From contig JBOEFZ010000091.1 of the NCBI GenBank assembly GCA_050633165.1, positions 1-5,298 of the forward strand: DNA of 5,298 nt, given 5' to 3'. This DNA is from TMED27 sp050633165 (GTDB lineage: Bacteria > Pseudomonadota > Alphaproteobacteria > Micavibrionales > Micavibrionaceae). The notes below the pieces were generated by a model that saw only the letters and a list, made by a program, of their open reading frames with translations, searched no databases and was not told where the DNA came from. The translations under genes and the position numbers were made by a program. Shown here piece by piece: positions 1-4,894 of the stretch; positions within the stretch are counted from its first letter, which is position 1, and every line of letters starts with the position of its first letter.

Positions 1-1308
1 AACACGGATCGCATAGAACGGCTTCATCGCCATCACACTCTCAACGAATGAATATTCCAAGAAACCAAGCTCGTCATAACTACGCCACATCAAACCCTGC
101 ATAATGCCTGACACCCACATCGCCGTGATATACAAAACGATGCCAAGCGTCGCAACCCAAAGATGCAAGGATACAAGCTTCGTAGAATAAAGCTTCTCAC
201 GCCCCCAAAGCTTAGGCACAAGATTGTACAAACAGCCAAAGGTAATAAAACCGACCCAGCCAAGCGCACCGGAATGCACATGCCCAATCGTCCAATCGGT
301 ATAGTGAGAGAGGGAGTTAACCGCACGAATAGACATAAGTGGCCCTTCAAACGTACTCATCCCGTAAAAGGCAAGTGAGATAATCATGAACTGCAATACC
401 GGATCTTCGCGCAATTTATGCCACGCGCCCGACAATGTCATCGCGCCATTAATCATCCCGCCCCAACTCGGCATCCAGAGCATAATAGAAAATGTCATCC
501 CCAATGTCTGCGCCCAATCAGGAAGCGCCGTATAATGCAAATGATGCGGCCCCGCCCAGATATAAATGAAGATCAACGACCAAAAGTGAACAATCGACAA
601 ACGATAGGAATAAATCGGACGATTAGCTTGCTTTGGCACAAAATAATACACCATACCAAGAAAACCCGCGGTCAAGAAAAATCCAACCGCATTATGCCCG
701 TACCACCATTGAATCAACGCCGCCTGCACACCACCAAACGCGGAATAACTCTTCGCACCCGTCAAATCAACAGGCACAGCCAAACCATTTCCTAAATGAA
801 GAACCGCAACCGTCACAATGAACGCAAGGAAGAACCAATTCGCCACATACAAATGCGACTCTTTACGCTTAATACACGTCATCAAATAAACAAGAAGATA
901 AGCAACCCAAACAACCGTCAGCCACAAATCCGCATACCATTCCGGCTGCGCATACTCTTTACTTTGCGTCACGCCGAGAACATAACCAAGCGCCGCAATA
1001 ACGATAAAAGCCTGATACCCCCAAAAGGTAAAATCAGCCAACTTACCGCCCCACAATCGAACACCACATGTACGCTGCACAATATAATAACTCGTCGCAA
1101 ATAACGCATTCCCGCCAAAGGCAAAAACAACACCGGACGTATGAACCGGACGCAACCGCCCAAAGCTTAGATAAGGCTCAATATTCAAACTGGGGAAAAC
1201 CATTTGCGTAGCGATAAAAACGCCCGCCAACATCCCGACGATCCCCCAAAAAATCGTCGCCAGAGTAAATTTTCTGACAACATCATAATTATAGTCAACT
1301 TTATCCAT
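1..1308 (-). CDS. ccoN: cbb3-type cytochrome c oxidase subunit I, 3'-truncated by window edge
   Basis: This is the catalytic heme-copper subunit of the high-affinity cbb3 oxidase, an inner-membrane proton pump that reduces O2 to water with electrons from cytochrome c at low oxygen. Reading from the ATG at 1308, 436 codons are open to the window edge. CcoN usually has roughly 475-550 residues, so only the C-terminal end is missing. Diagnostic residues are all present: low-spin heme ligand H56 (RPVHTS) and its partner H345 (GHVHSG), high-spin heme ligand H343, CuB ligands H205 (WWYGHN) and H255-H256 (GPHHLHY), the Tyr expected to crosslink to His (Y249), and acidic residues E123 and E321 (STFEGP). 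Many hydrophobic helices are visible. The gene follows the DsbD_2-like gene by 11 bp and is probably translated with it. ccoOQP would lie beyond the left edge. FNR control is inferred from the box at 2117-2130. Confidence 0.97.
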   Translation of the reverse strand, partial: MDKVDYNYDVVRKFTLATIFWGIVGMLAGVFIATQMVFPSLNIEPYLSFGRLRPVHTSGVVFAFGGNALFATSYYIVQRTCGVRLWGGKLADFTFWGYQAFIVIAALGYVLGVTQSKEYAQPEWYADLWLTVVWVAYLLVYLMTCIKRKESHLYVANWFFLAFIVTVAVLHLGNGLAVPVDLTGAKSYSAFGGVQAALIQWWYGHNAVGFFLTAGFLGMVYYFVPKQANRPIYSYRLSIVHFWSLIFIYIWAGPHHLHYTALPDWAQTLGMTFSIMLWMPSWGGMINGAMTLSGAWHKLREDPVLQFMIISLAFYGMSTFEGPLMSIRAVNSLSHYTDWTIGHVHSGALGWVGFITFGCLYNLVPKLWGREKLYSTKLVSLHLWVATLGIVLYITAMWVSGIMQGLMWRSYDELGFLEYSFVESVMAMKPFYAIRV

Positions 1309-1322
1309 ATCTACTTTTCCTA
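1309..1322 (-). promoter_or_regulatory. ccoN ribosome binding site overlapping the upstream stop codon
   Basis: On the minus strand the upstream gene's TAG stop (1320-1322) forms part of TAGGA (1318-1322). TAGGA is the only Shine-Dalgarno-like sequence before the ccoN ATG and lies 9 nt from it. This arrangement supports a single mRNA and translational coupling of the two genes. Coupling itself is inferred. Confidence 0.7.
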
Positions 1323-2060
1323 TTTAAAAATCATACTTCCGGCCAAAAAAAATAAAGAGCCACAGCTTACCAACATCGCACCCTGCGTCAAATGCTTCGA
1401 TGCCTTAGGGTATTTCGCCCGAAGCGCCGCACCACCAAACCCAACCAGCACAAGCGCCGGCATCGTCCCCACCGCAAACGCCGCCATCGCAGCCCCCGCC
1501 GAAACCACATGCCCCGCCGTCGCTGCTGCTAATAACGCAGAAACCACAAGCCCACAAGGCAAAAATCCGAGCAATACACCCGTCATATATTGACGCAAAA
1601 GCGTTGGCGTTTTCGCAACCTTAAACCCCGCCGCACTCACCTTACTCACAACCCCCTCCGGCAAACCAAACCGCAACCGCCCCGCCCACGGAAACACCGA
1701 CAACAACGCCGGAAACGCACTAACCAAGAACAAAACCCCCGCCAGCATTAACATCGGCGCGGTAATCAACACCCGCAATTCAGAAGAAATAAATGCCAGA
1801 TTCACAACAGAGCTAACCACAACCGCCAAACCAACATACGTCGTCATCCGCCCCAAATGATACGGCAACAACGCCATAGACAAAAATCGCGCCCCCTTCG
1901 TTTCGCCACCTTTTTGCGAAACATGATCCACCTGCGCAAACACAAACGGGCTACACATCCCCGAACAATGCGTAAATCCACCGACAAGCCCCGCCAAGAA
2001 TAAACTCAGCGGCAACCCATAGGCCAAAGAAAAATCTGAAACGCACTGCGCAAAAAACAT
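1320..2060 (-). CDS. TauE/SafE-UreH-like (DsbD_2 family) membrane protein, cbb3-associated
   Basis: This 246-residue polytopic membrane protein belongs to the sulfite-exporter TauE/SafE / UreH-like group (DsbD_2-type transmembrane domain). Members are commonly found beside cbb3 oxidase assembly genes and anr/fnr regulators in proteobacteria, where a role in cytochrome maturation or in metal or thiol handling is suspected. Visible features are a first helix leading into GGFTHCSGMC (residues 27-36, the family's HCxGMC motif in the membrane), further helices near 70-93 and 97-121, then GFLPCGLV (165-172, the second conserved Cys motif), and helices near 186-212 and 226-243. H31, C32, C36 and C169 are candidate metal- or redox-active residues. 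It is the first gene of the operon that continues into ccoN. The ATG has no strong Shine-Dalgarno; a GGAA lies about 12 nt upstream. The transported substrate cannot be told from sequence. Confidence 0.88.
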   Translation of the reverse strand: MFFAQCVSDFSLAYGLPLSLFLAGLVGGFTHCSGMCSPFVFAQVDHVSQKGGETKGARFLSMALLPYHLGRMTTYVGLAVVVSSVVNLAFISSELRVLITAPMLMLAGVLFLVSAFPALLSVFPWAGRLRFGLPEGVVSKVSAAGFKVAKTPTLLRQYMTGVLLGFLPCGLVVSALLAAATAGHVVSAGAAMAAFAVGTMPALVLVGFGGAALRAKYPKASKHLTQGAMLVSCGSLFFLAGSMIFK

Positions 2061-2116
2061 ATAAAAACTATTCCAATATATCAGGGCAACAATGAATCAA
2101 ACGCAGCGATTGCTCA

Positions 2117-2130
2117 TTGACTAAAGTCAA
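2117..2130. promoter_or_regulatory. FNR/FixK-type operator, TTGAC-TAAA-GTCAA
   Basis: This is a perfect inverted repeat that fits TTGA-N6-TCAA, the site recognised by FNR, Anr and FixK proteins. It lies in the 72-bp gap between the divergent oxidase operon and regulator gene. If its centre (2123.5) is at -41.5 of a minus-strand promoter, transcription would start near 2082. The -10 would be CATTGT (complement of 2089-2094, 3/6 matches including the key A2 and T6), leaving a leader of about 22 nt before the DsbD_2-like gene. Activation of the oxidase operon is therefore plausible. On the plus strand the box overlaps a candidate -35 of the regulator, which would give autorepression. Confidence 0.85.
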
Positions 2131-2146
2131 ATATGAGCGCTATAGA
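2117..2146 (+). promoter_or_regulatory. Candidate promoter of the Crp/Fnr regulator
   Basis: TTGACT (2117-2122, 5/6 to the -35 consensus) is separated by 18 bp from TATAGA (2141-2146, 4/6 to the -10 consensus). Transcription would begin around 2152-2154, just before an ATG at 2157. If the promoter is real, the ATG at 2133 is not in the mRNA. The start would then be 2157 with a leader of only a few bases, and the operator would cover the -35. It is predicted by eye only. Confidence 0.4.
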
Positions 2147-2873
2147 TGTAAGCAAGATGAAAACCCTGCAAAACTCACCATTATTCACAGGCGCAAGCGA
2201 CGATTTTTTCAAAACACTGGAAACCGAAGCGCATGAGCAAACATGCCCCAAGGGAAAAATCCTCTTCATCCACGAGGAACAAGCCACACATTTTTACTAC
2301 GTCAAAAAAGGATGGGTCAAACTCTACCGCGAAACCCTCGACGGCACACAATCCATCGTCGACATCGTAACGGTCGGACATATTTTCGGGGAGACCTGCA
2401 TCTTTGAAAATAACCTCTACCCCTACACCGCCGAAATCGTCGAAAACGCCACAATTATAAAAGCGCCACTCTCTGCCCTAAAAAAAGAGATCGAAACAAA
2501 CAACACACTGGCGCTCAACATGCTGGCCTCTATGTCCCGCTACCGCCACCAACAAGATCAGGAAATCGAACATAGAACAATCCAAAACGCGCCGCAGCGT
2601 ATCGGCTGTTTTCTCTTGCGTTTAGTAGATCAGCGCAACACAGAAAGCATCACAATCCACCTCCCCTACGACAAAACCCTCATGGCCTCACGCTTGGGCA
2701 TGCAGCCCGAAACCTTCTCCCGCGCCCTGACAAAACTCCGCGAAAAGACAGGCATCCGTGTCAAAGGCGCCTCCATCGAAATGGACACAATAGACCAACT
2801 CAGAACATATTCCTGCAGCGCCTGCTCAACTGAATTCCCCTGCAAAGATCTATCAACATCAAACATCGGTTAA
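2133..2873 (+). CDS. Crp/Fnr-family oxygen regulator with a C-terminal cysteine cluster
   Basis: This predicted cytoplasmic transcription factor has 246 residues from 2133. The cyclic-nucleotide-binding-like beta-roll spans about 15-125, with GHIFGE at 82-87. A dimerisation helix (about 126-155) and a winged helix-turn-helix (about 178-212) follow. The recognition helix QPETFSR carries E193, S196 and R197, the ExxSR triad by which E. coli FNR (E209, S212, R213) reads TTGA half-sites; this matches the two boxes in the window. There is no N-terminal cysteine cluster. Instead C228-x2-C231-x5-C237 lies at the C terminus, close in layout to B. subtilis Fnr (C227, C230, C235, with D141 as fourth ligand). 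D142 here is a possible fourth ligand, with C38, C89 and C159 as alternatives. No Shine-Dalgarno precedes 2133, which is only 2 bp past the operator; ATG 2157 (MKTLQNSPLF) is a credible alternative start. It is divergent from the oxidase operon and ends 4 bp from a convergent gene. Confidence 0.93.
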   Translation: MSAIDVSKMKTLQNSPLFTGASDDFFKTLETEAHEQTCPKGKILFIHEEQATHFYYVKKGWVKLYRETLDGTQSIVDIVTVGHIFGETCIFENNLYPYTAEIVENATIIKAPLSALKKEIETNNTLALNMLASMSRYRHQQDQEIEHRTIQNAPQRIGCFLLRLVDQRNTESITIHLPYDKTLMASRLGMQPETFSRALTKLREKTGIRVKGASIEMDTIDQLRTYSCSACSTEFPCKDLSTSNIG

Positions 2874-2877
2874 TGCA

Positions 2878-3336
2878 TCAAGCATCATAGAGCCATTCCC
2901 AATTCAACCGCGCCGGATTTTCAACATAACCTTCAGAATCTTCAACAACCGCCCGCAAATAATCAACATCCGCTACCCACGACCGCACACACTCACAAGA
3001 CGGGCAATCCCCATGCGCCCGCACGACAATCCCCTCTGCACTCACACAAAAAACATAATCCTCACGCGCCGCCCGCCCCTTCACAACAACATGAACCGGA
3101 TCAGAGCGCAACGCATCCCGCGCCGCCCCTAAAATCTGCTTAAACGGAAATCGATCCCGATTGGCCTGCATCGCATCACAACACACCTCAGCATATCCCT
3201 GCACAAGCGCGCCATACTGCAAATCCCCTACACTGGTGACACAATCATCCATGCTATCAACATGCCCGCAAAAAAATACAAAATAATTGACCCCCGTCAA
3301 TTCACACACATAGTGAAAAATATTTAATGAAACCAT
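2878..3336 (-). CDS. Cysteine-rich hypothetical protein
   Basis: I do not recognise this protein of 152 residues. It has nine cysteines (11, 23, 32, 52, 53, 97, 111, 114, 116), including HGDCPSCEC near 108-116, a compact Cx2CxC group that could bind a metal. There is no clear signal peptide or membrane helix, and the C terminus is acidic with aromatics (NWEWLYDA). Coding status is supported by an open frame and by third positions dominated by T and G, as in the neighbouring minus-strand genes. The start is uncertain. ATG 3336 is chosen over TTG 3339, but neither has a Shine-Dalgarno. An in-frame ATG at 3252 would remove 28 residues and exclude the FNR-type box at 3287-3300 from the coding region. 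It is convergent with the regulator (4-bp gap) and divergent from the small membrane protein gene. A redox or metal role is only a guess from cysteine content and context. Confidence 0.7.
   Translation of the reverse strand: MVSLNIFHYVCELTGVNYFVFFCGHVDSMDDCVTSVGDLQYGALVQGYAEVCCDAMQANRDRFPFKQILGAARDALRSDPVHVVVKGRAAREDYVFCVSAEGIVVRAHGDCPSCECVRSWVADVDYLRAVVEDSEGYVENPARLNWEWLYDA
3287..3328 (+). promoter_or_regulatory. FNR-type operator and class II promoter for the small membrane protein
   Basis: TTGAC-CCCC-GTCAA (3287-3300) is a perfect box that extends to a 7-bp inverted repeat (AATTGAC / GTCAATT, 3285-3302). Its centre is 3293.5. If this is -41.5, the -10 should occupy 3323-3328, and the sequence there is TTTAAT (5/6 to consensus). 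Transcription would start near 3335, giving a 29-nt leader before the ATG at 3364. The fit to class II FNR activation is very good. On the minus strand the same geometry places a start at 3252, with a weaker -10 (CATGTT), exactly at an in-frame ATG of the cysteine-rich gene. Confidence 0.75.
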
Positions 3337-3363
3337 CAAAAATATGATGTAAAAGCCATAACA

Positions 3364-3510
3364 ATGCTAAAAATAGCCAACATAAAAAAATTAAAAACAT
3401 CCGGCAAAAAAGCCTTCTGGATCTGGATCGCATACCAAACGATCAAAGGGACGCTAACAACCTCCCTCATCTGGATTCCCTTGCTCTGGGCTTGGCTGCA
3501 CTCAACTTAA
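3364..3510 (+). CDS. Small Trp-rich single-pass membrane protein (48 aa)
   Basis: This short gene encodes 48 residues. The N terminus is strongly basic (K3, K8, K9, K11, K15, K16). It is followed by an aromatic stretch (AFWIWIAY, 17-24), a short KGT break, and a hydrophobic helix (about 31-45, LTTSLIWIPLLWAWL). Five of the 48 residues are Trp. The positive-inside rule predicts an N-in, single-span inner-membrane protein. Coding evidence is the C/A-rich third positions typical of plus-strand genes here, the well-placed FNR-type promoter (3287-3328), and a terminator starting 8 bp after the stop codon. No Shine-Dalgarno is seen. The family is not recognised. An accessory role for a respiratory complex, like other tiny oxidase subunits, is possible but inferred only from regulation and neighbourhood. 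Confidence 0.72.
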   Translation: MLKIANIKKLKTSGKKAFWIWIAYQTIKGTLTTSLIWIPLLWAWLHST

Positions 3511-3518
3511 CACACAAA

Positions 3519-3542
3519 AAAACCGCCCCGAAAGGCGGTTTT
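3519..3542. terminator. Bidirectional rho-independent terminator
   Basis: AAAACCGCC (3519-3527) and GGCGGTTTT (3534-3542) form a perfect 9-bp stem with a 6-nt loop. The plus strand has a short T run (3539-3542) and the minus strand a run of seven T (complement of 3516-3522). It can end the plus-strand small gene and also minus-strand transcripts coming from cspA. Confidence 0.88.
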
Positions 3543-3707
3543 AATAAAATCTAATTAGAAATTTTCAAGCAAAGAGAAATGTGACGAAAGGTTTATGTTT
3601 TGAGAACCAGCGCGCAGCGTACTTTTGGGTGCGTGAGCACTGCCTTTCATTCCATGAAGGAAACTAAAAGCGCAAAAACATGACACTCTCGGTGCATTTA
3701 TCGAAGC
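3543..3707. other. cspA 3' untranslated region, no clear gene
   Basis: I find no convincing gene in these 165 bases between the terminator and the cspA stop. Weak secondary structure is visible on the plus-strand reading: GTGC-GTGA-GCAC, a 4-bp stem with a GNRA-type loop near 3630-3641, enclosed by GAAAGG / CCTTTC arms. There is also a bulged hairpin in CCTTTCATTCCATGAAGG (about 3643-3660). On the minus strand it would be the 3' UTR of cspA, running to the terminator at 3519-3542. Confidence 0.5.
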
Positions 3708-3917
3708 TTAAGCAGCAGCCTTAAGATTAACAGCGGCCATCTTGCCACGGTTCTCTTGCTGTTCAAATTCAACCTTCTGCCCTTCATCAAGACCGCTCAT
3801 ACCCGCCTGCTCTACTGCAGAGATGTGAACGAATACATCGTTTCCACCATTATCGGGAACGATAAATCCAAAACCTTTTGTTGGGTTAAACCATTTTACT
3901 GTGCCTGTTTCAGCCAT
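3708..3917 (-). CDS. cspA: CspA-family cold-shock protein
   Basis: This is a 69-residue single cold-shock domain, an OB-fold that binds single-stranded RNA and DNA and melts RNA structure in the cytoplasm. RNP1 (KGFGFI, 14-19) and RNP2 (VFVHIS, 28-33) are intact, as is the aromatic patch W9, F10, F16, F18, F29 and H31. Length matches the family. The short Ala-rich C terminus (NLKAAA) is unremarkable. The start is secure: AAGGAG (complement of 3925-3930) lies 7 nt before the ATG at 3917. About 180 bp separate it from the upstream YHGTS gene, enough for the long 5' leader typical of cold-shock genes. Paralogues are usual in alphaproteobacteria, so the exact gene name is loose and cold induction is not proven by sequence. 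Confidence 0.96.
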   Translation of the reverse strand: MAETGTVKWFNPTKGFGFIVPDNGGNDVFVHISAVEQAGMSGLDEGQKVEFEQQENRGKMAAVNLKAAA

Positions 3918-3920
3918 GTG

Positions 3921-3961
3921 TAAGCTCCTTCGCTTATAATATCGTGCGCATAATTGCGCAC
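3921..3961 (-). promoter_or_regulatory. cspA leader hairpins displaying the Shine-Dalgarno
   Basis: Two hairpins lie directly before cspA. The first is a perfect 7-bp stem, GTGCGCA-ATTA-TGCGCAC on the minus strand (3944-3961). The second is TAAGC-GAAGGA-GCTTA (3921-3936), whose six-base loop contains most of the AAGGAG ribosome binding site. This could tune initiation with temperature or through CspA binding. The structure is read by eye and its function is inferred. Confidence 0.55.
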
Positions 3962-4050
3962 ATTTCGATTTAGTCCTTGGGGGTAGTCAATTCAGGCCAA
4001 TTCGAAAAAAATAAAAGCAAGAAGTAAGGTAGTCCAAAGATGTTAAAAAG

Positions 4051-4080
4051 ATAATGCCCACATTTATCCACAAGGTGCAA
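4051..4080 (-). promoter_or_regulatory. Candidate cspA promoter
   Basis: On the minus strand TTGCAC (complement of 4075-4080) and CATTAT (complement of 4051-4056, 4/6 to the -10 consensus) are 18 bp apart. They lie just after the stop of the upstream gene. Transcription would start near 4044, giving a leader of about 127 nt, in the size range of cspA-type leaders. A weaker alternative starts with TTGACT near 3988. Confidence 0.45.
4064..4072 (+). promoter_or_regulatory. Perfect DnaA-box sequence TTATCCACA
   Basis: This nonamer is identical to the strong E. coli DnaA box. It sits in the spacer of the candidate cspA promoter. A single box is not an origin and no cluster of further boxes is seen, so it is either a regulatory or titration site or a chance match. 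Confidence 0.4.
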
Positions 4081-4097
4081 GAAAATTCGAAGCTTAA

Positions 4098-4778
4098 TTA
4101 ACTCCAGTCCTGCATCGGCCCCTCAGGAATGTCATAGCCCTCTTCTTTATTCATCCATCGAAACAAACCACTGCTCTTTTTACTCTCCGTATCAAGAATA
4201 AAAGCACGCTCATTATCGCACCTTAAATCAGGCCAATTATACGAAAACTCATCAACATCCCTTTCATCACGCAAGGCAAAGATTTGAATTCCCGCCGCCA
4301 TCAAAGTATTAAGCCCATTAATCCGTAAAAAATATTCAGTTTCAACACAGACATTCGCCGTATACTCCCCCGCTCCCCGAGCAATGAAATTATCAGGCTT
4401 AACACCGTAAACATAGCCATGCGAATACGCTGCTTCAAAACGCTCTAAAAGAGGAATGATAGCATAATAGTTACTCTGCCCCGCACGCCCACTTCCAGCA
4501 GCTCCTGTAAAACTTCGAAAAACATTCACACCTATAATATTGCCATTATATTTCTGCGGAAGCTTTACACTATGCGCCATAGCCATAAGAACATTATCAG
4601 CTGCAAAAACAAAATCCCCTTTAATTTTTTGAACAATTGTCTCGCTCGACCTTGGAAAAAGACTAGAGAGCTCAAATGGGTGACTTGTCCCATGATACAA
4701 AAATTGTTCACAAGAGGGAGCTGCAGCCTTTAATTTAGCCTCAATATCTTCTTTTTCACGCAAAGCTCTACTTTTCAT
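4098..4778 (-). CDS. Hypothetical protein with YHGTS motif, possible ADP-ribosyltransferase-like fold
   Basis: The protein has 226 residues from the ATG at 4778. FLYHGTSHPF (26-35) followed by GDFVFAADNVLMAMAHSV (54-71) resembles the HGT-strand and 'appears-over-there, alanine-rich helix' layout of ADP-ribosyltransferase-like and Tpt1/KptA-like folds. E146 or E148 (VETEYF) might be the later acidic residue. The resemblance is motif-level only and the catalytic triad is not established. There is no signal peptide or membrane span in this version. The frame stays open to 4877, but that extension would translate the rRNA terminator, so 4778 is preferred. A good promoter (4785-4813) places the transcript start at this ATG, implying a leaderless mRNA; no Shine-Dalgarno is present. 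Codons are more AT-rich than in ccoN, a hint of acquisition. It lies between the 5S rRNA and cspA genes, with no terminator before cspA, so some read-through is possible. Confidence 0.75.
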   Translation of the reverse strand: MKSRALREKEDIEAKLKAAAPSCEQFLYHGTSHPFELSSLFPRSSETIVQKIKGDFVFAADNVLMAMAHSVKLPQKYNGNIIGVNVFRSFTGAAGSGRAGQSNYYAIIPLLERFEAAYSHGYVYGVKPDNFIARGAGEYTANVCVETEYFLRINGLNTLMAAGIQIFALRDERDVDEFSYNWPDLRCDNERAFILDTESKKSSGLFRWMNKEEGYDIPEGPMQDWS

Positions 4779-4784
4779 GATGCC

Positions 4785-4813
4785 AATAAAGAACAAATGT
4801 AAAGTTATGTCAA
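4785..4813 (-). promoter_or_regulatory. Strong promoter of the YHGTS gene
   Basis: On the minus strand the exact consensus -35 TTGACA (complement of 4808-4813) is 17 bp from TTTATT (complement of 4785-4790, 4/6 to the -10 consensus). The expected start is 4777-4778, coinciding with the A of the gene's ATG. It follows the rRNA terminator by about 25 bp, which lets the gene be transcribed independently of the rRNA operon. Confidence 0.65.
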
Positions 4814-4839
4814 TGAAAAGCCGTGCACGCATAAGCAAC

Positions 4840-4867
4840 AAAAAAAACCGCCCCAAAGGACGGCTTT
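4840..4867 (-). terminator. rRNA operon terminator
   Basis: On the minus strand AAAGCCGTCC (4858-4867) pairs with GGGCGGTTTT (4844-4853) around a TTTG loop. This gives a 10-bp stem with two G-U pairs, followed by a T run ending at 4840. It lies about 50 bp after 5S rRNA. It resembles the terminator at 3519-3542 in its core (CCGCCCC, AAAGG, CGG). An open frame crosses it, which argues against the longest start of the neighbouring gene. Confidence 0.88.
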
Positions 4868-4894
4868 TTAAATTCACTGTGAATAGGATTGAAA

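Noticed and set aside
90..1163. Several open frames of 62-125 codons on both strands inside 1-1308
   Set aside because: They are shadows of ccoN, whose frame is unbroken and carries every heme and copper ligand.
1204..1593. A 129-codon plus-strand frame across the ccoN start and the DsbD_2-like gene
   Set aside because: It overlaps two well-supported minus-strand genes and has no family resemblance.
3337..3339. TTG start for the cysteine-rich gene
   Set aside because: It directly precedes an ATG and has no Shine-Dalgarno, so ATG 3336 is simpler.
3331..3349. Inverted repeat CATCA / TGATG between the two divergent genes, considered as a third FNR site
   Set aside because: It lacks the TTGA-N6-TCAA core and is only 5 bp per arm.
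3555..3650. A 31-codon minus-strand frame downstream of cspA (starts MKGSAHAPKS)
   Set aside because: It has no ribosome binding site, mixed wobble bases and no recognised family; it is more likely part of the cspA 3' UTR.
4779..4877. N-terminal extension of the YHGTS gene to 259 residues
   Set aside because: It would translate the rRNA terminator and the gene's own promoter; the hydrophobic stretch it adds is a by-product of T-rich DNA.
4872..4884. Palindrome ATTCAC-T-GTGAAT between 5S and the terminator
   Set aside because: It is short, lies inside the transcribed trailer and has no associated promoter, so an operator role is not supported.
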